Shown here in pieces: positions 42,701 through 50,965 of a DNA stretch of 64,000 nt. The notes below the pieces were generated by a model, which did not search any database, was not told the DNA's origin, and saw only the letters and a program-made list of their open reading frames with translations. The translations under genes were made by a program, and so were the position numbers. The first letter of the stretch is position 1; each line of letters begins with the position of its first letter. This DNA is from Pseudodesulfovibrio sp. 5S69 (lineage in GTDB: Bacteria > Desulfobacterota > Desulfovibrionia > Desulfovibrionales > Desulfovibrionaceae), in assembly GCF_037094465.1 (NCBI RefSeq), contig NZ_CP146609.1:2413501-2477500 (forward strand). The letters run 5' to 3'.

Positions 42701-43313
42701 AGGAGAGCTGGTCCTCGGTGATCGAGGAGACGGTGATCCGGCTGCCCGGCAGCGTGCCCAGCAGATCCCGCAGGTAGAGGTTGGACTTCTCCTGCACCGT
42801 GGGCGTGACATCGCCGCTCTCCCGGTCGAACTTGTAGATCGGGATCACCCGGCGCTCGGCCACGTTGTTGGGCAGCGTCTGGCCGCTGGTGTCTGTCGCC
42901 TTGAGAGAAAGAACCCATTTTTCCCGTTCGGCGGTGGGCTCGCCGGTGGCCGGATTGATCAGGGCCGGGTCCTGGGTGTAGCCGTAGTTGTACTTCAGCA
43001 GCTCCACATAGACGTAATCGGCCCCGCTGGTGGTGGCCGGATCATAGGTCAGGGTCGCGCCGCTCACCTGTTCCAGATGGCCGTCGATGTAGACCACGCC
43101 CGGGGCCATGGTCAGGACGTTGGCGGCCGCGCTGACCTCGAGGCCCATGATGATGGAGCCTTCCTTGAACAGGATGTCGGCGATCTTGCGCCGCTCCAGG
43201 TTGATGATGTCCTGCTGCTCGTTGAGTTCGGAATCCAGCAGGTCGCGATCCTGATGGTAGCGGATGCGCTTGTAGTTCTTGGTCGGGTCGAATGTCTCGC
43301 GTGAGATGCTCAT
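39765..43313 (-). CDS. Large tail fibre/baseplate protein with DUF4815-like N-terminus
   Basis: An 1182-aa structural protein. The N-terminus (FDPTKNYKRIRYHQDRDLLDSELNEQQD) matches the DUF4815 type of tail proteins that attach to baseplates. The middle includes a fibronectin-like segment (residues about 410-500, FYLVTAYNATGETA with WLPVSGATGYRVYR) and an IPT/TIG-like segment near 725-790 (MLQITPNLGRRGQTGIAVTG). The C-terminal third is beta-rich with a DGGVTWD/DGGLTWE repeat. It is probably the main adhesion protein of the tail. It is followed by a small helical protein and preceded by a 177-aa tail protein. Confidence 0.82.
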   Translation of the reverse strand: MSISRETFDPTKNYKRIRYHQDRDLLDSELNEQQDIINLERRKIADILFKEGSIIMGLEVSAAANVLTMAPGVVYIDGHLEQVSGATLTYDPATTSGADYVYVELLKYNYGYTQDPALINPATGEPTAEREKWVLSLKATDTSGQTLPNNVAERRVIPIYKFDRESGDVTPTVQEKSNLYLRDLLGTLPGSRITVSSITEDQLSFAAAEGLNSLIQNLAERTFDQAGSYLVRGFDTFIGGVDDDSVEAITNAGRAYIQGFRHQRDLPTSTLVPKSIATKSVRGEQKTFDINKHRYPVNSTPLKETTQVEAIVEITRNVTRGSVGGGEDLLDPNPVVDILEVSQGATIFQEGVDWQQSGNHVDWLGSGNEPAIGTTYTVRWTYTKQMVKGTDYVDSGWFGQANHPAAGNYFYLVTAYNATGETAFNAAAVIARATAAGEMNKLSWLPVSGATGYRVYRAATNGARTDYKRLMELGSEALSYVDDGVEEIGTVSPPATNTAGLTMSPVQLELGNLNVINFGRGSLGDQPVNGSNCSLDYDYYLGRRDIVYATTTEIKRLEGAPADFPKLPIVPENALGLCSIDCPPNSTDMEIRNFGLTRITMDQIHDIIQDVEDLKYNDAQYQMNNELQNRDAQTKKGIYSDDFSNTAQSDIYHAEWDARVNEIARFVAPDRIPHSTVLSVDQAGSNASFFGSLALLPGNETVLVEQNDWSEERNINPYAVFDKPPAMLQITPNLGRRGQTGIAVTGINFTPSKSGIVLRCDGQVMASNLISDEAGRVSASFTIPTNARNGNRIVEMADGVYSARASLQINDPLVITRIERIIENRIIRVPVVQVVWRTQTIFVPRDPLAQTFSFTQNQVISSIGLQFTARDPSIPVTVQIRGVTTGLPNGVVFAEKVLAPNEISLSGETRIRFDDPFYAEANTSYSVVLLTNSTNYKVRTATLGKMGRWGIITRQTYMEGVLLESSNAETWTPLNGSDLAMKIYGYNFQSEGMIRFQPITGVQFSDINLDEYSAIPQGTGLDWEYSTDGGVTWDAMVPAEEERLPNLATRVQIRVRLSSSLSNDTPAINFRDVNLVGYLNKTTGAYLTRENELTQGVESTKAYVQMQIPSGTTLQWFASNDGGLTWEAMTIQDTRPIDENWTEYTLVRTFTDNTGNKVRYKAEMTGTPLIYPRIHSLGATLS

Positions 43314-43328
43314 GTTTGAATCCTCCAG

Positions 43329-43862
43329 TTAGATCTTGATGATCCCGACCAGCTCCACGCGGGTGTCGGAAATCTTGTTGAAGTCGGGAATGTTCTTCAC
43401 CTCGTACAGGTAGCCCGGACGCAGCAACTCGCCGGTCGGGTTGGTGTCCTGATGGAACACGCCTCCCATGGCGAGATCCCCGGTGACGCTTTGCACGTAC
43501 TGCACGTCGCCGCCGAAGAAGCCGTATTCGCGGATGGTGATGCCGTTGGCCTCTGCCTCGTCGAAGCGGAAGAAAATGCCGATGGTGTTGGTCTCCTCGC
43601 CGGTTTCGAGGTAGCGCACGCCGTTGACCAGCAGCGCCCCTTCGGCGTCCTCCTTGAGGAAAGTCCGCTTGTAGTAGCGCTTGCGGGCGCGTTCGTTTCT
43701 GAGCCCGGTCTGACCGATGTCCGGCGCGGGCGGATTCTGCGGGTCGCTGAAGCTGGCATCCCCGTCGCCGATGGCGCAGTGGGTGATGCCGTCCACGGCC
43801 TGGCCGAGGAGGAGTTTGGCCGTCAGTATCCGGCCGGTTTTGACGATGAGTCCCAGTGCCAT
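43329..43862 (-). CDS. Tail-associated protein, 177 aa
   Basis: I do not recognise the family by name. It begins MALGLIVKTGRILTAKLLLG and is beta-rich with GIGDGD-like turns (CAIGDGDASF). It contains FFRFDEAEANGITIREYGFFGG, a pattern seen in tail-fibre-adjacent proteins. There are no transmembrane segments. It lies 12 bases from the 153-aa gene and 15 bases from the large fibre gene, so it is co-expressed with them and may be a baseplate-to-fibre connector. Confidence 0.7.
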   Translation of the reverse strand: MALGLIVKTGRILTAKLLLGQAVDGITHCAIGDGDASFSDPQNPPAPDIGQTGLRNERARKRYYKRTFLKEDAEGALLVNGVRYLETGEETNTIGIFFRFDEAEANGITIREYGFFGGDVQYVQSVTGDLAMGGVFHQDTNPTGELLRPGYLYEVKNIPDFNKISDTRVELVGIIKI

Positions 43863-43874
43863 TGCTGTTCTCCT

Positions 43875-44336
43875 TTAGGTCTGAATTTCGTGGTCTTGAT
43901 CGATGAGCACCGCGAACAGGATCTGGCGCGTGTCGGCCAGCAGCCCGGCCGGGATCGCGATGCGCTGAACGGTGTCGGAGCGGCTGATGTGTGCGCCGGA
44001 TGTCCGGACGCTGGTGTCGATACTCCGCAGCCAGGGGCGCGTCACCCGCACCGCCGCGTCAACATCGACGCCCAGACGGCCATGGACGACGAGCCACAGG
44101 TCGGCGCTCCGGTTCAGGCGGTTGTTCACGCGAAGCGCGAGGTCGGATCGACGTTCGAGCCGATGGGCGACCCGCATTGCGCTGTCGGCCCGAACCATCA
44201 CCGTGCGCCTGGCCGGTGCCCCGGAAAACAGCTCGAAAAGCGCTCCGGGTTGCGCCGCTCCAATGGCGAGCAGTTCCGGCCGCCGTGTGCCTCTGCGGGT
44301 GGTGATGGATGCCAGTTGTCCCTTATGCACGGCCAC
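43875..44336 (-). CDS. Tail-associated Arg/Ala-rich protein, 153 aa
   Basis: Unrecognised. The GTG start at 44336 follows GGGAGGATT. The N-terminus (MAVHKGQLASITTRRGTRRPELLAIG) is clearly related to the 43-aa product of the gene just upstream. The rest is rich in Arg, Ala and Asp with repeated R-x-D-[ST]-[AS] units (VRADSAMRVAHR, LERRSDLALRVNNR, LNRSADLWLV, VDVDAAVRVTR), giving about 18-residue beta-strand repeats. It overlaps the small gene by 14 bases. Confidence 0.7.
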   Translation of the reverse strand: MAVHKGQLASITTRRGTRRPELLAIGAAQPGALFELFSGAPARRTVMVRADSAMRVAHRLERRSDLALRVNNRLNRSADLWLVVHGRLGVDVDAAVRVTRPWLRSIDTSVRTSGAHISRSDTVQRIAIPAGLLADTRQILFAVLIDQDHEIQT

Positions 44337-44454
44337 GGCGAATCCTCCCGCTGAGCTTGAGCGCCTGGCCCCGGTTCATGGACATAAGCGTTTCCGGACG
44401 ACGCTGGCCGGTGATCGTGCTGATGGGTTTGAGCTTTCCGCTATGCGTTGCCAT
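44323..44454 (-). CDS. 43-aa tail gene, paralogue of the next gene's N-terminus
   Basis: A short gene with an AAGGAAT ribosome site eight bases before the ATG at 44454, directly after the stop of the 329-aa gene. The product starts MATHSGKLKPISTITGQRRP and ends GRIRRGRA. It aligns with the start of the downstream 153-aa protein at MAxHxGxLxxIxTxxGxRRPExL. It overlaps that gene by 14 bases. It fills an otherwise empty gap in a tightly packed operon, which supports translation. Confidence 0.7.
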   Translation of the reverse strand: MATHSGKLKPISTITGQRRPETLMSMNRGQALKLSGRIRRGRA

Positions 44455-44458
44455 GGGG

Positions 44459-45448
44459 TTATTCCTTCACCGCGCACCAGCCGCCGGTGGTCAGGTTGAA
44501 CACGCGGTAGCTGTCCGTTCCGATTTGAATGGTGTCTTCCGAGGCGACGTTGCCGCCGCCCACGGAGAAGATCTCGATGAGTTCGCCGCGCAGTTCCTGG
44601 TAGGCAGCGGAACCGGACATCGAGGCGAGCCAGGGAAAAAGGATGGTGGTGCCGTAGCGCATCTCCGGATCGGTTTCGCCCTGGAGACCGCCGTTGGCCG
44701 CGCCGCAGCGGCCCTGCTGGCCGGAGGCGGAAGTCCAGCCGTCGAACTTGTTCACGGCGTAGAAGGTGCCCGGCGCGTTGTAGTAACTGTTTATGACCGG
44801 CTGCGGGTCCTCGCCGATCTTTGCCCCCGAGGCGTAATCCCGAACGAGGGCCTCCACAGTAATGGTGTTCGGCGTGGCTGCGGTGTCGATGGCGCTCACC
44901 CGCACGCGTTCGATGCCCGCGTCGTCCTTGATCACATAGTCTTGTCCGGGTGTGACTACGGTGGCGTCGTTGACCTGAAGCACCACGCCGCTTCCGGAGG
45001 TGACCGCCGCCTGCGTGAGCGCGATGGCCCCGGACCAGAAGCGTTTCAGCAAGCCGCTGTAATGGCCGTAGTAGGTAGAGACGAGCTTGGTCACCACGAA
45101 AACGTGATCCAGGTCGGCGAACAGCCAGAAGATGAAGTCGGCGCTGTCCTCCACCCGCAGGTAGGTGTAACTGGTGTGCGAAGCCTCGTTGACGCCGGTG
45201 TGGGTGGCCGCGTCCCAATACTGGAATGCGGCGACGTGAATCCGCCCGGAGGTGGTGCTGATACGGAACTGCAGATAGACGTCCTCGGCCCCGGATTCCC
45301 CGTGAGACTTGAAAACGAAATACGGCTGCGGGTCGGCCGACTGGTCGTCATGCAGTGTCCAGCCGATGGTGGTCACCAGAAAGGTCCGCAGTTGATTGAG
45401 CAGGTCGAGCCGACCGTGGGCGAGTCCTTGAATGCTGTGGTATGCCAT
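44459..45448 (-). CDS. Tail protein of unknown function, 329 aa
   Basis: Unrecognised. It is soluble, beta-rich and aromatic, with FVFKSHGESGAEDVYLQFRI, then an internal Ala/Thr/Val-rich domain (residues about 150-215, LQVNDATVVTPGQDYVIKDD) that looks like an insertion related to a segment in the 197-aa protein upstream. It ends GGWCAVKE. It sits between other tail genes with short gaps (10 bases on one side, four on the other) and is probably structural. Confidence 0.72.
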   Translation of the reverse strand: MAYHSIQGLAHGRLDLLNQLRTFLVTTIGWTLHDDQSADPQPYFVFKSHGESGAEDVYLQFRISTTSGRIHVAAFQYWDAATHTGVNEASHTSYTYLRVEDSADFIFWLFADLDHVFVVTKLVSTYYGHYSGLLKRFWSGAIALTQAAVTSGSGVVLQVNDATVVTPGQDYVIKDDAGIERVRVSAIDTAATPNTITVEALVRDYASGAKIGEDPQPVINSYYNAPGTFYAVNKFDGWTSASGQQGRCGAANGGLQGETDPEMRYGTTILFPWLASMSGSAAYQELRGELIEIFSVGGGNVASEDTIQIGTDSYRVFNLTTGGWCAVKE

Positions 45449-45458
45449 GGCGGCCTCC

Positions 45459-46052
45459 TTAGAGAATTGGGTTTTCCGTGCCGGTCAGGCGCAGCTTGAT
45501 GTCGAGTTTGTTTTGCACCGGCGTGCCCGGGAGCACGGTGCAGCGCCGCCAGAAAGACAGCGTCTGCTGGAAGGCCTTGTCGCCGAGATTCAGCGGTGCG
45601 CCCTGGGTGGCGGTGTCGAGTCCGGCCTGGGTCAGGGATAGTCGGTACCAGACCGATTCGTCGGTGCCGGTTTCGTCGATGGGATCGAGCACCAGCCCGG
45701 TGTAGTCGTAGCCGGAATAGACAGTCGTCCCGGCGTCGTGCGCGGTCGGAGCGGTGTTGGCCACGCCCCGCTGAACGATGAGATTGACGGTTCGGCCGCC
45801 GCTTTCGACGAGCATCTGCTCGCCGTCGATGATGATGAGTTCGCCGTCGGCAAAGCGCGGTTCGGCCAGCGCGATGGCGGTCTGCGCCGCGTCGATGGCC
45901 GAGGCAAGGCCAGTCTGCTCGTTGGCGACGTAGAGTTGCCGATCCTTGATCTCGCCGTCGGTGCCGTTGTAGCTCTCGGCCTCGGGACGGCTGAAATCCC
46001 CCTCGGAAATCTGCTGGGTCAGCGCTTCGTCAAGATAGAGGTGAATTGCCAT
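45459..46052 (-). CDS. Tail protein of unknown function, 197 aa
   Basis: Unrecognised. It begins MAIHLYLDEALTQQISEGDF and has a central domain (residues about 50-115, AIDAAQTAIALAEPRFADGE, then MLVESGGRTVNLIVQRGV) similar in style to the middle domain of the downstream 329-aa protein: both have a strand-turn-strand with DGE/DD and a Val-rich end. The C-terminus is beta-rich. It lies 10 bases after tail protein I and is probably a baseplate peripheral component. Confidence 0.72.
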   Translation of the reverse strand: MAIHLYLDEALTQQISEGDFSRPEAESYNGTDGEIKDRQLYVANEQTGLASAIDAAQTAIALAEPRFADGELIIIDGEQMLVESGGRTVNLIVQRGVANTAPTAHDAGTTVYSGYDYTGLVLDPIDETGTDESVWYRLSLTQAGLDTATQGAPLNLGDKAFQQTLSFWRRCTVLPGTPVQNKLDIKLRLTGTENPIL

Positions 46053-46062
46053 GGGTTCTCCT

Positions 46063-47637
46063 TCAGGTGGGCCACTGGGTGGCGCGATAGTTATTAGTGG
46101 CGGCCTCGAACCCGGCCTGCGTGGGCGCGTGCAGGTCCTGCTGACGGAACAGCCAGCGGTAGGACGGCCGCGACCAGCGGAATCCGGCCTGGTTGAGGCG
46201 CATGCGGCTGACGCGCATGGGGCGGGTCCGATCCACGGAAAGGCGCAGGCCGGTGGTGTTGAGCGGGCTTGCGCCCAGCTTCATGGTCTCGACCCGATGA
46301 CGCTGGAGAGAGCCCGTGTCCACGTAGACTTCAAGCGAGGCCCGTTCGCCGGTCAGATTCGCATTGCTCAGATACCGGGTGTTCAGGGTGTTCGCGTTGA
46401 GCCGGAACACAGGCCCTCTCCGCCGCCATCGGTCGATCCGGTCGACGGCCAAAGTGACGTCCGCGTCGCAGCCAGCGGTGGAGGCGAGCAGCAGATTGCT
46501 GATGCCGCCCTGGTTGGCGGTGAGGTCGAGACCTTCGTTGAGCCTGGCGCGGCCAAGCTGGAAGCAGAGGCGGTGCCGGGATTCCAGGGGCAGACGCAGG
46601 TCGTACTTGGCTTCCGCCCGTTCGACCGGTTCCGCCTGCGTGTCGAAAAAGAAGTCCTTCTGCCGAAAGCAGTAGCGCAGCTCGGTCTCGCCATGGGTCA
46701 GCGATTTGCGGTTGAGATGGCTCTCGCCCAGCCCGAAGCCGCTTTCCAGCACATCGCCTTCGAAATCGCGGCCGGTGTAGATGGGCGTGCAGAAGGAAAC
46801 CCGGTCCTCCCCGATACGGGTGTACGGCAACCGCCAGTCGTTGAGGGCCTTGTGGTTCAGACGCACCCGGTTCTGGCGGCCGTGAAAACGGGAGACCTTC
46901 ACGGCGGCCCGGTCGATCTCCGGGATCATCTCCGTGGTGCTGGTGAGCTGCAGCAGCTCCCAGGCCCTCTGCTTGTTGGTCAGGTGACGACATGAACCGA
47001 GCGAGGATCGTCCGAGGACGAAGGTTTCGTCGGGAAACGCCAGCACGATCCGGCGCACGGCGTTGGTATGCCCGAAATCGAGCATCGCGCCGCCTTCGAT
47101 CCATTCCAGGAGGAACTGGAGCCAAAAACAGCGCGTGCCCGCCGGGTGGTGAAACACCAGGGCGTCGCGCAGCCCTTCGGTCTGGTTGAGGCACAGCACA
47201 CGAAACACGCCGAGGCTGAACACCAGCCCGGGCAGCTTGGCGCTGCTGAGTCGGGAACGGGCATTGAGACGCAGAGCCGAGCGGAAGGTCTCCTGCAGTT
47301 CTCCCTGCCAACCGAGCGCGTCAAAGTCGCGTTCGATGGCCGGGATGGTGCCCTTGCGGCGATAGATTTCGACCGCCTCCCACACGCGGCGGCGCTGACA
47401 GTCCGGCGAACAGGTGCCGTCCACTTCGAGGCCGACCAGTCTCGCCAGCAGCGGCAGAAAGCGTTCGTCGCAATGATCGACGTCGAAGATGGTCGGGAAG
47501 TCGTCGATAGCCTGCTTGAGCTCGTCGAGCGTTCCGGCGGGAAGGCTCAGAAAGGTGCGCAGGTCACCGGCCTCGTCGTTGTGCTCGTAAAGCGGCGGCA
47601 GCAGGCCGAGCAGATTGTCCTTGAACCAATCCGACAT
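46063..47637 (-). CDS. Tail protein I (P2 gpI-type baseplate protein), C-terminally extended
   Basis: A 524-aa protein whose first 180 residues fit the phage tail protein I family: LLPPLYEHNDEAGDLRTFLS, DHCDERFLPLLARLVGLEVD and RRRVWEAVEIYRRKGTIPA. Classical gpI is under 200 residues; the extra 340 are repeats of about 35-40 residues with L-N-x-[KR]-[SA] and R-L-N patterns (for example RLNHKALNDWRL, SHLNRKSLTHGE, RARLNEGLDL) that may build a beta-solenoid arm. The ATG overlaps the TGA of the J gene. It joins the wedge to fibre proteins in related phages. Confidence 0.82.
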   Translation of the reverse strand: MSDWFKDNLLGLLPPLYEHNDEAGDLRTFLSLPAGTLDELKQAIDDFPTIFDVDHCDERFLPLLARLVGLEVDGTCSPDCQRRRVWEAVEIYRRKGTIPAIERDFDALGWQGELQETFRSALRLNARSRLSSAKLPGLVFSLGVFRVLCLNQTEGLRDALVFHHPAGTRCFWLQFLLEWIEGGAMLDFGHTNAVRRIVLAFPDETFVLGRSSLGSCRHLTNKQRAWELLQLTSTTEMIPEIDRAAVKVSRFHGRQNRVRLNHKALNDWRLPYTRIGEDRVSFCTPIYTGRDFEGDVLESGFGLGESHLNRKSLTHGETELRYCFRQKDFFFDTQAEPVERAEAKYDLRLPLESRHRLCFQLGRARLNEGLDLTANQGGISNLLLASTAGCDADVTLAVDRIDRWRRRGPVFRLNANTLNTRYLSNANLTGERASLEVYVDTGSLQRHRVETMKLGASPLNTTGLRLSVDRTRPMRVSRMRLNQAGFRWSRPSYRWLFRQQDLHAPTQAGFEAATNNYRATQWPT

Positions 47638-49046
47638 CAACCGGCCCTCCGCAGATCGAGGTTGACGCTGCCGAGAACCGGGATTTCGCCGTGGCGCAGC
47701 AGGATGTCCTGCCTGGGCGCGTAGAGATGCATGTGGCTGACGCCACGCACGCCATCGATCAGGGCCACCAGGTCGGAGAAGTGAATGGTCTGGCCGAAAG
47801 AGACTTGGTCGAAGGAAAAGAAATCGGAGAGCGCGGCTTCGATGCGGCTACGCACGTTTTCCAGCGGTTCACCGGGCCAGACGTAGACCTCGGCGTCGAT
47901 GGAAACGGGGCGGTAGATCGGATCGAACAGGTTGATCTCGACCGTGATGACCTTGCGGCGTTCGAGAAACTCCGCGAGGTCCCGCTTGAGCAGCGCCGAG
48001 GGCATTCCGCCGCCGTTGGGGGCGATGGCCAGTTGGACGTTGTAATAGCGAATGTTCTGGCAGGCATTGGTGTCGAGCACCTTGGCCTTGGCGACGCCGG
48101 GGTAACCTTCGGCGAGCGCCTGGTAATCCTCCAGGGTGACGGCCTTCCAGAGACTGCGCAGCTCTGCCGGTGCCTGTCTGCGGGCGTGTTCGAGGGCTTC
48201 CCGCGAAGCGCCGCCAGTGGCGGGAACAGGATTGGTGACGGTCAGGGAGACCTGGCCGCCGTCGAGGTAGACCGGGCTCAGCAGTTGGGTGATCCGATTC
48301 GGACCGAGATTGCCCTGGTCTCCGATGGTCTGCAGATAGCTGACGGTGATGGCGCTTCCCTGAGCGGGTACAGCGCCGCTTTGCCCGTCGCCGAAAATCA
48401 GGGTAGAGATGTCGAGGGCGTCCAGGTCGGCCATGAAATGACGGCTGTCGGCCAGGCTGTCCTGGAAATGATCGACCTCGCTCCAGGCGTCGTCCCCCAC
48501 CGTAACGGTGATGGTGCCCTGGGCGATGGCGTCGCCGGTCAGGCGGATGCGCTGGAATGGCAGCCCCGTCGATGTGAAGGTCTCGGTGCGGCGCACGCCT
48601 TGACGGGCCGGGATGTCTACCGAGAGCACGCCTCGCGGGATCAGGCCGTCCTCGACTGTCTCGAAATCCGCCTCGCCGTCATTCAGCAAGGCGCGGCAGG
48701 CCGTACCCGCCGGAATGGTCAAATCCTTGCCAAGCGGAGCGGAGAGCCGAAAACGCAGCGTGGTGGTGGAGGCCACCGGCGAATCCAGCCGGTAGCCGAT
48801 GAGCTTGCAGAGGTTGATGACGTTCTGCCGCTGGCGGGCCGTGGGCAGGAAGGCCTCCGCCGCCTGGGCGTCCAGGTAGTAGGCCAGCATGTCGCCCACG
48901 CCGCAGAACAGATCGAGCAGGACGACGCCGAGATCGGAGTGGTTGAAATCGGTCCAGCGGTCGGTGAGCTGCGGGATCTTCGCCAACAGCTCCTGGCGGA
49001 TCGATTCGTAATCCTTGTTGATATATCCGATGCTTGCGCGGCCCAT
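47637..49046 (-). CDS. Baseplate J-like wedge protein
   Basis: A 469-aa baseplate protein. The N-terminus (IGYINKDYESIRQELLAKIP) and early helix (LLDLFCGVGDMLAYYLDAQA then FLPTARQRQNVINLCKLIGY) match baseplate J/T4 gp6-like proteins. The central beta domains and C-terminal VALIDGVRGVSHM complete it. The start at 49046 follows GGAGAGACC; a longer frame to 49097 runs through a repeated intergenic element. It forms the baseplate wedge with gp25 and tail protein I, whose genes flank it. Confidence 0.88.
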   Translation of the reverse strand: MGRASIGYINKDYESIRQELLAKIPQLTDRWTDFNHSDLGVVLLDLFCGVGDMLAYYLDAQAAEAFLPTARQRQNVINLCKLIGYRLDSPVASTTTLRFRLSAPLGKDLTIPAGTACRALLNDGEADFETVEDGLIPRGVLSVDIPARQGVRRTETFTSTGLPFQRIRLTGDAIAQGTITVTVGDDAWSEVDHFQDSLADSRHFMADLDALDISTLIFGDGQSGAVPAQGSAITVSYLQTIGDQGNLGPNRITQLLSPVYLDGGQVSLTVTNPVPATGGASREALEHARRQAPAELRSLWKAVTLEDYQALAEGYPGVAKAKVLDTNACQNIRYYNVQLAIAPNGGGMPSALLKRDLAEFLERRKVITVEINLFDPIYRPVSIDAEVYVWPGEPLENVRSRIEAALSDFFSFDQVSFGQTIHFSDLVALIDGVRGVSHMHLYAPRQDILLRHGEIPVLGSVNLDLRRAG

Positions 49047-49102
49047 GGTCTCTCCGGTTTTCGGCGGGTATGCGAGAGCGCCTGATGCTCTCGCCACGCC
49101 GG

Positions 49103-49134
49103 TTACTTACCGGAAGGGGCCTGGATGTGTCGGA
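49103..49134 (-). repeat. Duplicated intergenic element, copy 1
   Basis: TTACTTACCGGAAGG, nine unmatched bases, then GTGTCGGA. It recurs with exactly the same spacing at 56078-56109. Both copies lie in the only two sizeable gaps of the tail operon, each just downstream of a stop and upstream of an ACCGGAGAGAC ribosome site. Confidence 0.7.
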
Positions 49135-49145
49135 GGCGGGATGCC

Positions 49146-50063
49146 TCAGAGCGGGCCGCGCAGTTGCCAGACGGGATTGGGCTGCCCGGAGGTGTTGTTG
49201 AGGTAGTGGGATTCCTTCTTGCCCTCGAAATAGAACAGGCCGATGCGACCAGACTCCGACGTGGTGATCCGGTGAACGGTGCCAGCGGCGTTGTCTTCCG
49301 CCTGGCTCTGGGTGTCGAAGCCCAGACCGCTCGCAGCCAGATAGAGGGAATGCTCGCTCTGGGGCGTTTCCGTTTCAGGTGCTCCCTTGAAGACCAGGTA
49401 ATGGCCGTGATTGTCACCCGGATCGCTAACGATCCATTTGCCGTTGCGATCCTGATAGGCTCCCTCGATGTAGGCGACTTCGTATTCCCCGGCTGGCCAG
49501 ATGAAGGAATCGTCCGGATCGGGGCTCATCTCGGCTGCGTCGAACCAGAGCAGATTGAACAGCGAGCGCACGTCCGGCGACAGGCGCACGCTGCGCACCG
49601 GCTGCGGTTCCGGCTCGGGCTCCGGCTGGGGATAGCTGGGCGCGGGATTGTTCGGGTCTTCTCTGTAGAAGGGATAGACCAGGTTGCCGTCCACCTGGCT
49701 CTGGATCACCCGGTAGGCGATATGCACCAGCAGCAGGTTGCAGTCGATGTTCAGCGGCCGGTCGTCGAAGCGCACCTCCGTGATGATCACCCGCTTTTCC
49801 CAGCGCTTGATGGCGTCGATCACGTAATGGCGCAGCAGACCCTTGAGCACCTCGTCGTTCTGTTCGAACACCAGATCCTTCAGCCTGGAGCCGAACTCCG
49901 GATTCATGAACCGTTCGCCGATCCGGGTGCCGAGGATCTGCAGGATGCTTTCGCGGATATGTTCGTGCTCCCGCGAGGTGGCGGCCGAGATCTGGGTGCC
50001 GCCGGATACCGACTGAAACCGGAACGGGTAGCGCAATCCCTTGCCGAGAAAGTCATAGCTCAT
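49146..50063 (-). CDS. Baseplate gp25/W-like protein with extra C-terminal domain
   Basis: A 305-aa protein. Residues about 10-130 are the GPW/gp25 lysozyme-like domain of the baseplate wedge (GLRYPFRFQSVSGG, REHIRES-type helix, LGTRIGERFMNPEFGSRLKD). A Pro-Glu linker (YPQPEPEPEPQP) at about 145-160 leads to a 140-residue C-terminal domain that I cannot assign and that is absent from standard gp25. The ATG overlaps the TGA of the preceding 296-aa gene. It initiates sheath assembly in T4-like tails. Confidence 0.85.
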   Translation of the reverse strand: MSYDFLGKGLRYPFRFQSVSGGTQISAATSREHEHIRESILQILGTRIGERFMNPEFGSRLKDLVFEQNDEVLKGLLRHYVIDAIKRWEKRVIITEVRFDDRPLNIDCNLLLVHIAYRVIQSQVDGNLVYPFYREDPNNPAPSYPQPEPEPEPQPVRSVRLSPDVRSLFNLLWFDAAEMSPDPDDSFIWPAGEYEVAYIEGAYQDRNGKWIVSDPGDNHGHYLVFKGAPETETPQSEHSLYLAASGLGFDTQSQAEDNAAGTVHRITTSESGRIGLFYFEGKKESHYLNNTSGQPNPVWQLRGPL

Positions 50064-50953
50064 CAGGTACGCTCCTCGCAGTCGATGCCGCACTGTCCCG
50101 AGCAGCCGCTTTCCGAAGTGTCGTCGTCGATAGCTTCTCCCTGGAAACGGATCACCAGATCCAGGCCGCTCTTGAGCCCCAGGTGAATGGTTCCGTCCGC
50201 CTCGATCAGCCCGCCGTGGCCGGACTTGCCGCACTGGAATCCCTTGGCTCCCCCGGAAAGCAGACGAACGGTGATGGTCTCGCCGATGCCCTCGATGCGG
50301 CCGATGCCGATGATGTCGATTGGTCCGGCCGGGTTGATCAGGGTGATGAACCGCTCCCGGTGATCGACGTCGAGACGGATGCCCTCGGGCAGATCCACCG
50401 CGAAGCGTTCCGCGCCCATGGCGGTCGGATCGATCCCGGCGGGCAGTCCGCTGATACCGGCTGCCTCCCGGGTCGCGCTCAGATAGGACTCGACCAGGGT
50501 GTAAAGGCGTCCCGGGGCGACCTCGACGGCCGTGCCGGGTCCGGGGGTGACGACCTGCTGCTCCCCGGCGTCGATGACGCAGATTCGCTGGTCGTCAGTG
50601 GTCCGCAGGATCATGCCGTCGGGCAAGGTGAAGAGCCGGTTGCCGTCCGGCAGATCCCGGGGTTCGGTGCCCACAGGCAGTTCGACGAAGGGATAGAAAT
50701 CGGGCTCCGGCTCGATCTGAACCTGGTCCAGGTACTCCTGGGTCCTGGCCTGCTGGGCCTCCAGATAGGCCTGGGCCTGGCCGCGCATCGCCTCCGAAGC
50801 GGCGTGACCGGCTTCCAGCAGCGTGCGGATGCCGGAAAGCTCTTCACGGATGCCGGACAGGTGATCGCAGAGCGCCCGTAAAACATACTGCTGTTCGCCG
50901 GAATCGGTCTGCTCGATAGTGGCCTGCAATTCGGAGGGTTCTTCGGAAATCAT
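50063..50953 (-). CDS. Unknown tail protein with N-terminal coiled coil, 296 aa
   Basis: Unrecognised. Residues 20-85 are helical (LCDHLSGIREELSGIRTLLE, then AQAYLEAQQARTQEYLDQVQ), probably a coiled coil. The rest is beta-rich with short strands (LPDGNRLFTLPDGMILRTTD, then RLDVDHRERFITLINPAG). The C-terminus has four Cys in SGCSGQCGIDCEE plus one in KGFQCGKSG, possibly a metal site. It overlaps the gp25-like start by ATGA. It may be a baseplate spike-associated or fibre protein. Confidence 0.72.
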   Translation of the reverse strand: MISEEPSELQATIEQTDSGEQQYVLRALCDHLSGIREELSGIRTLLEAGHAASEAMRGQAQAYLEAQQARTQEYLDQVQIEPEPDFYPFVELPVGTEPRDLPDGNRLFTLPDGMILRTTDDQRICVIDAGEQQVVTPGPGTAVEVAPGRLYTLVESYLSATREAAGISGLPAGIDPTAMGAERFAVDLPEGIRLDVDHRERFITLINPAGPIDIIGIGRIEGIGETITVRLLSGGAKGFQCGKSGHGGLIEADGTIHLGLKSGLDLVIRFQGEAIDDDTSESGCSGQCGIDCEERT

Positions 50954-50965
50954 GGATAACCTCCA

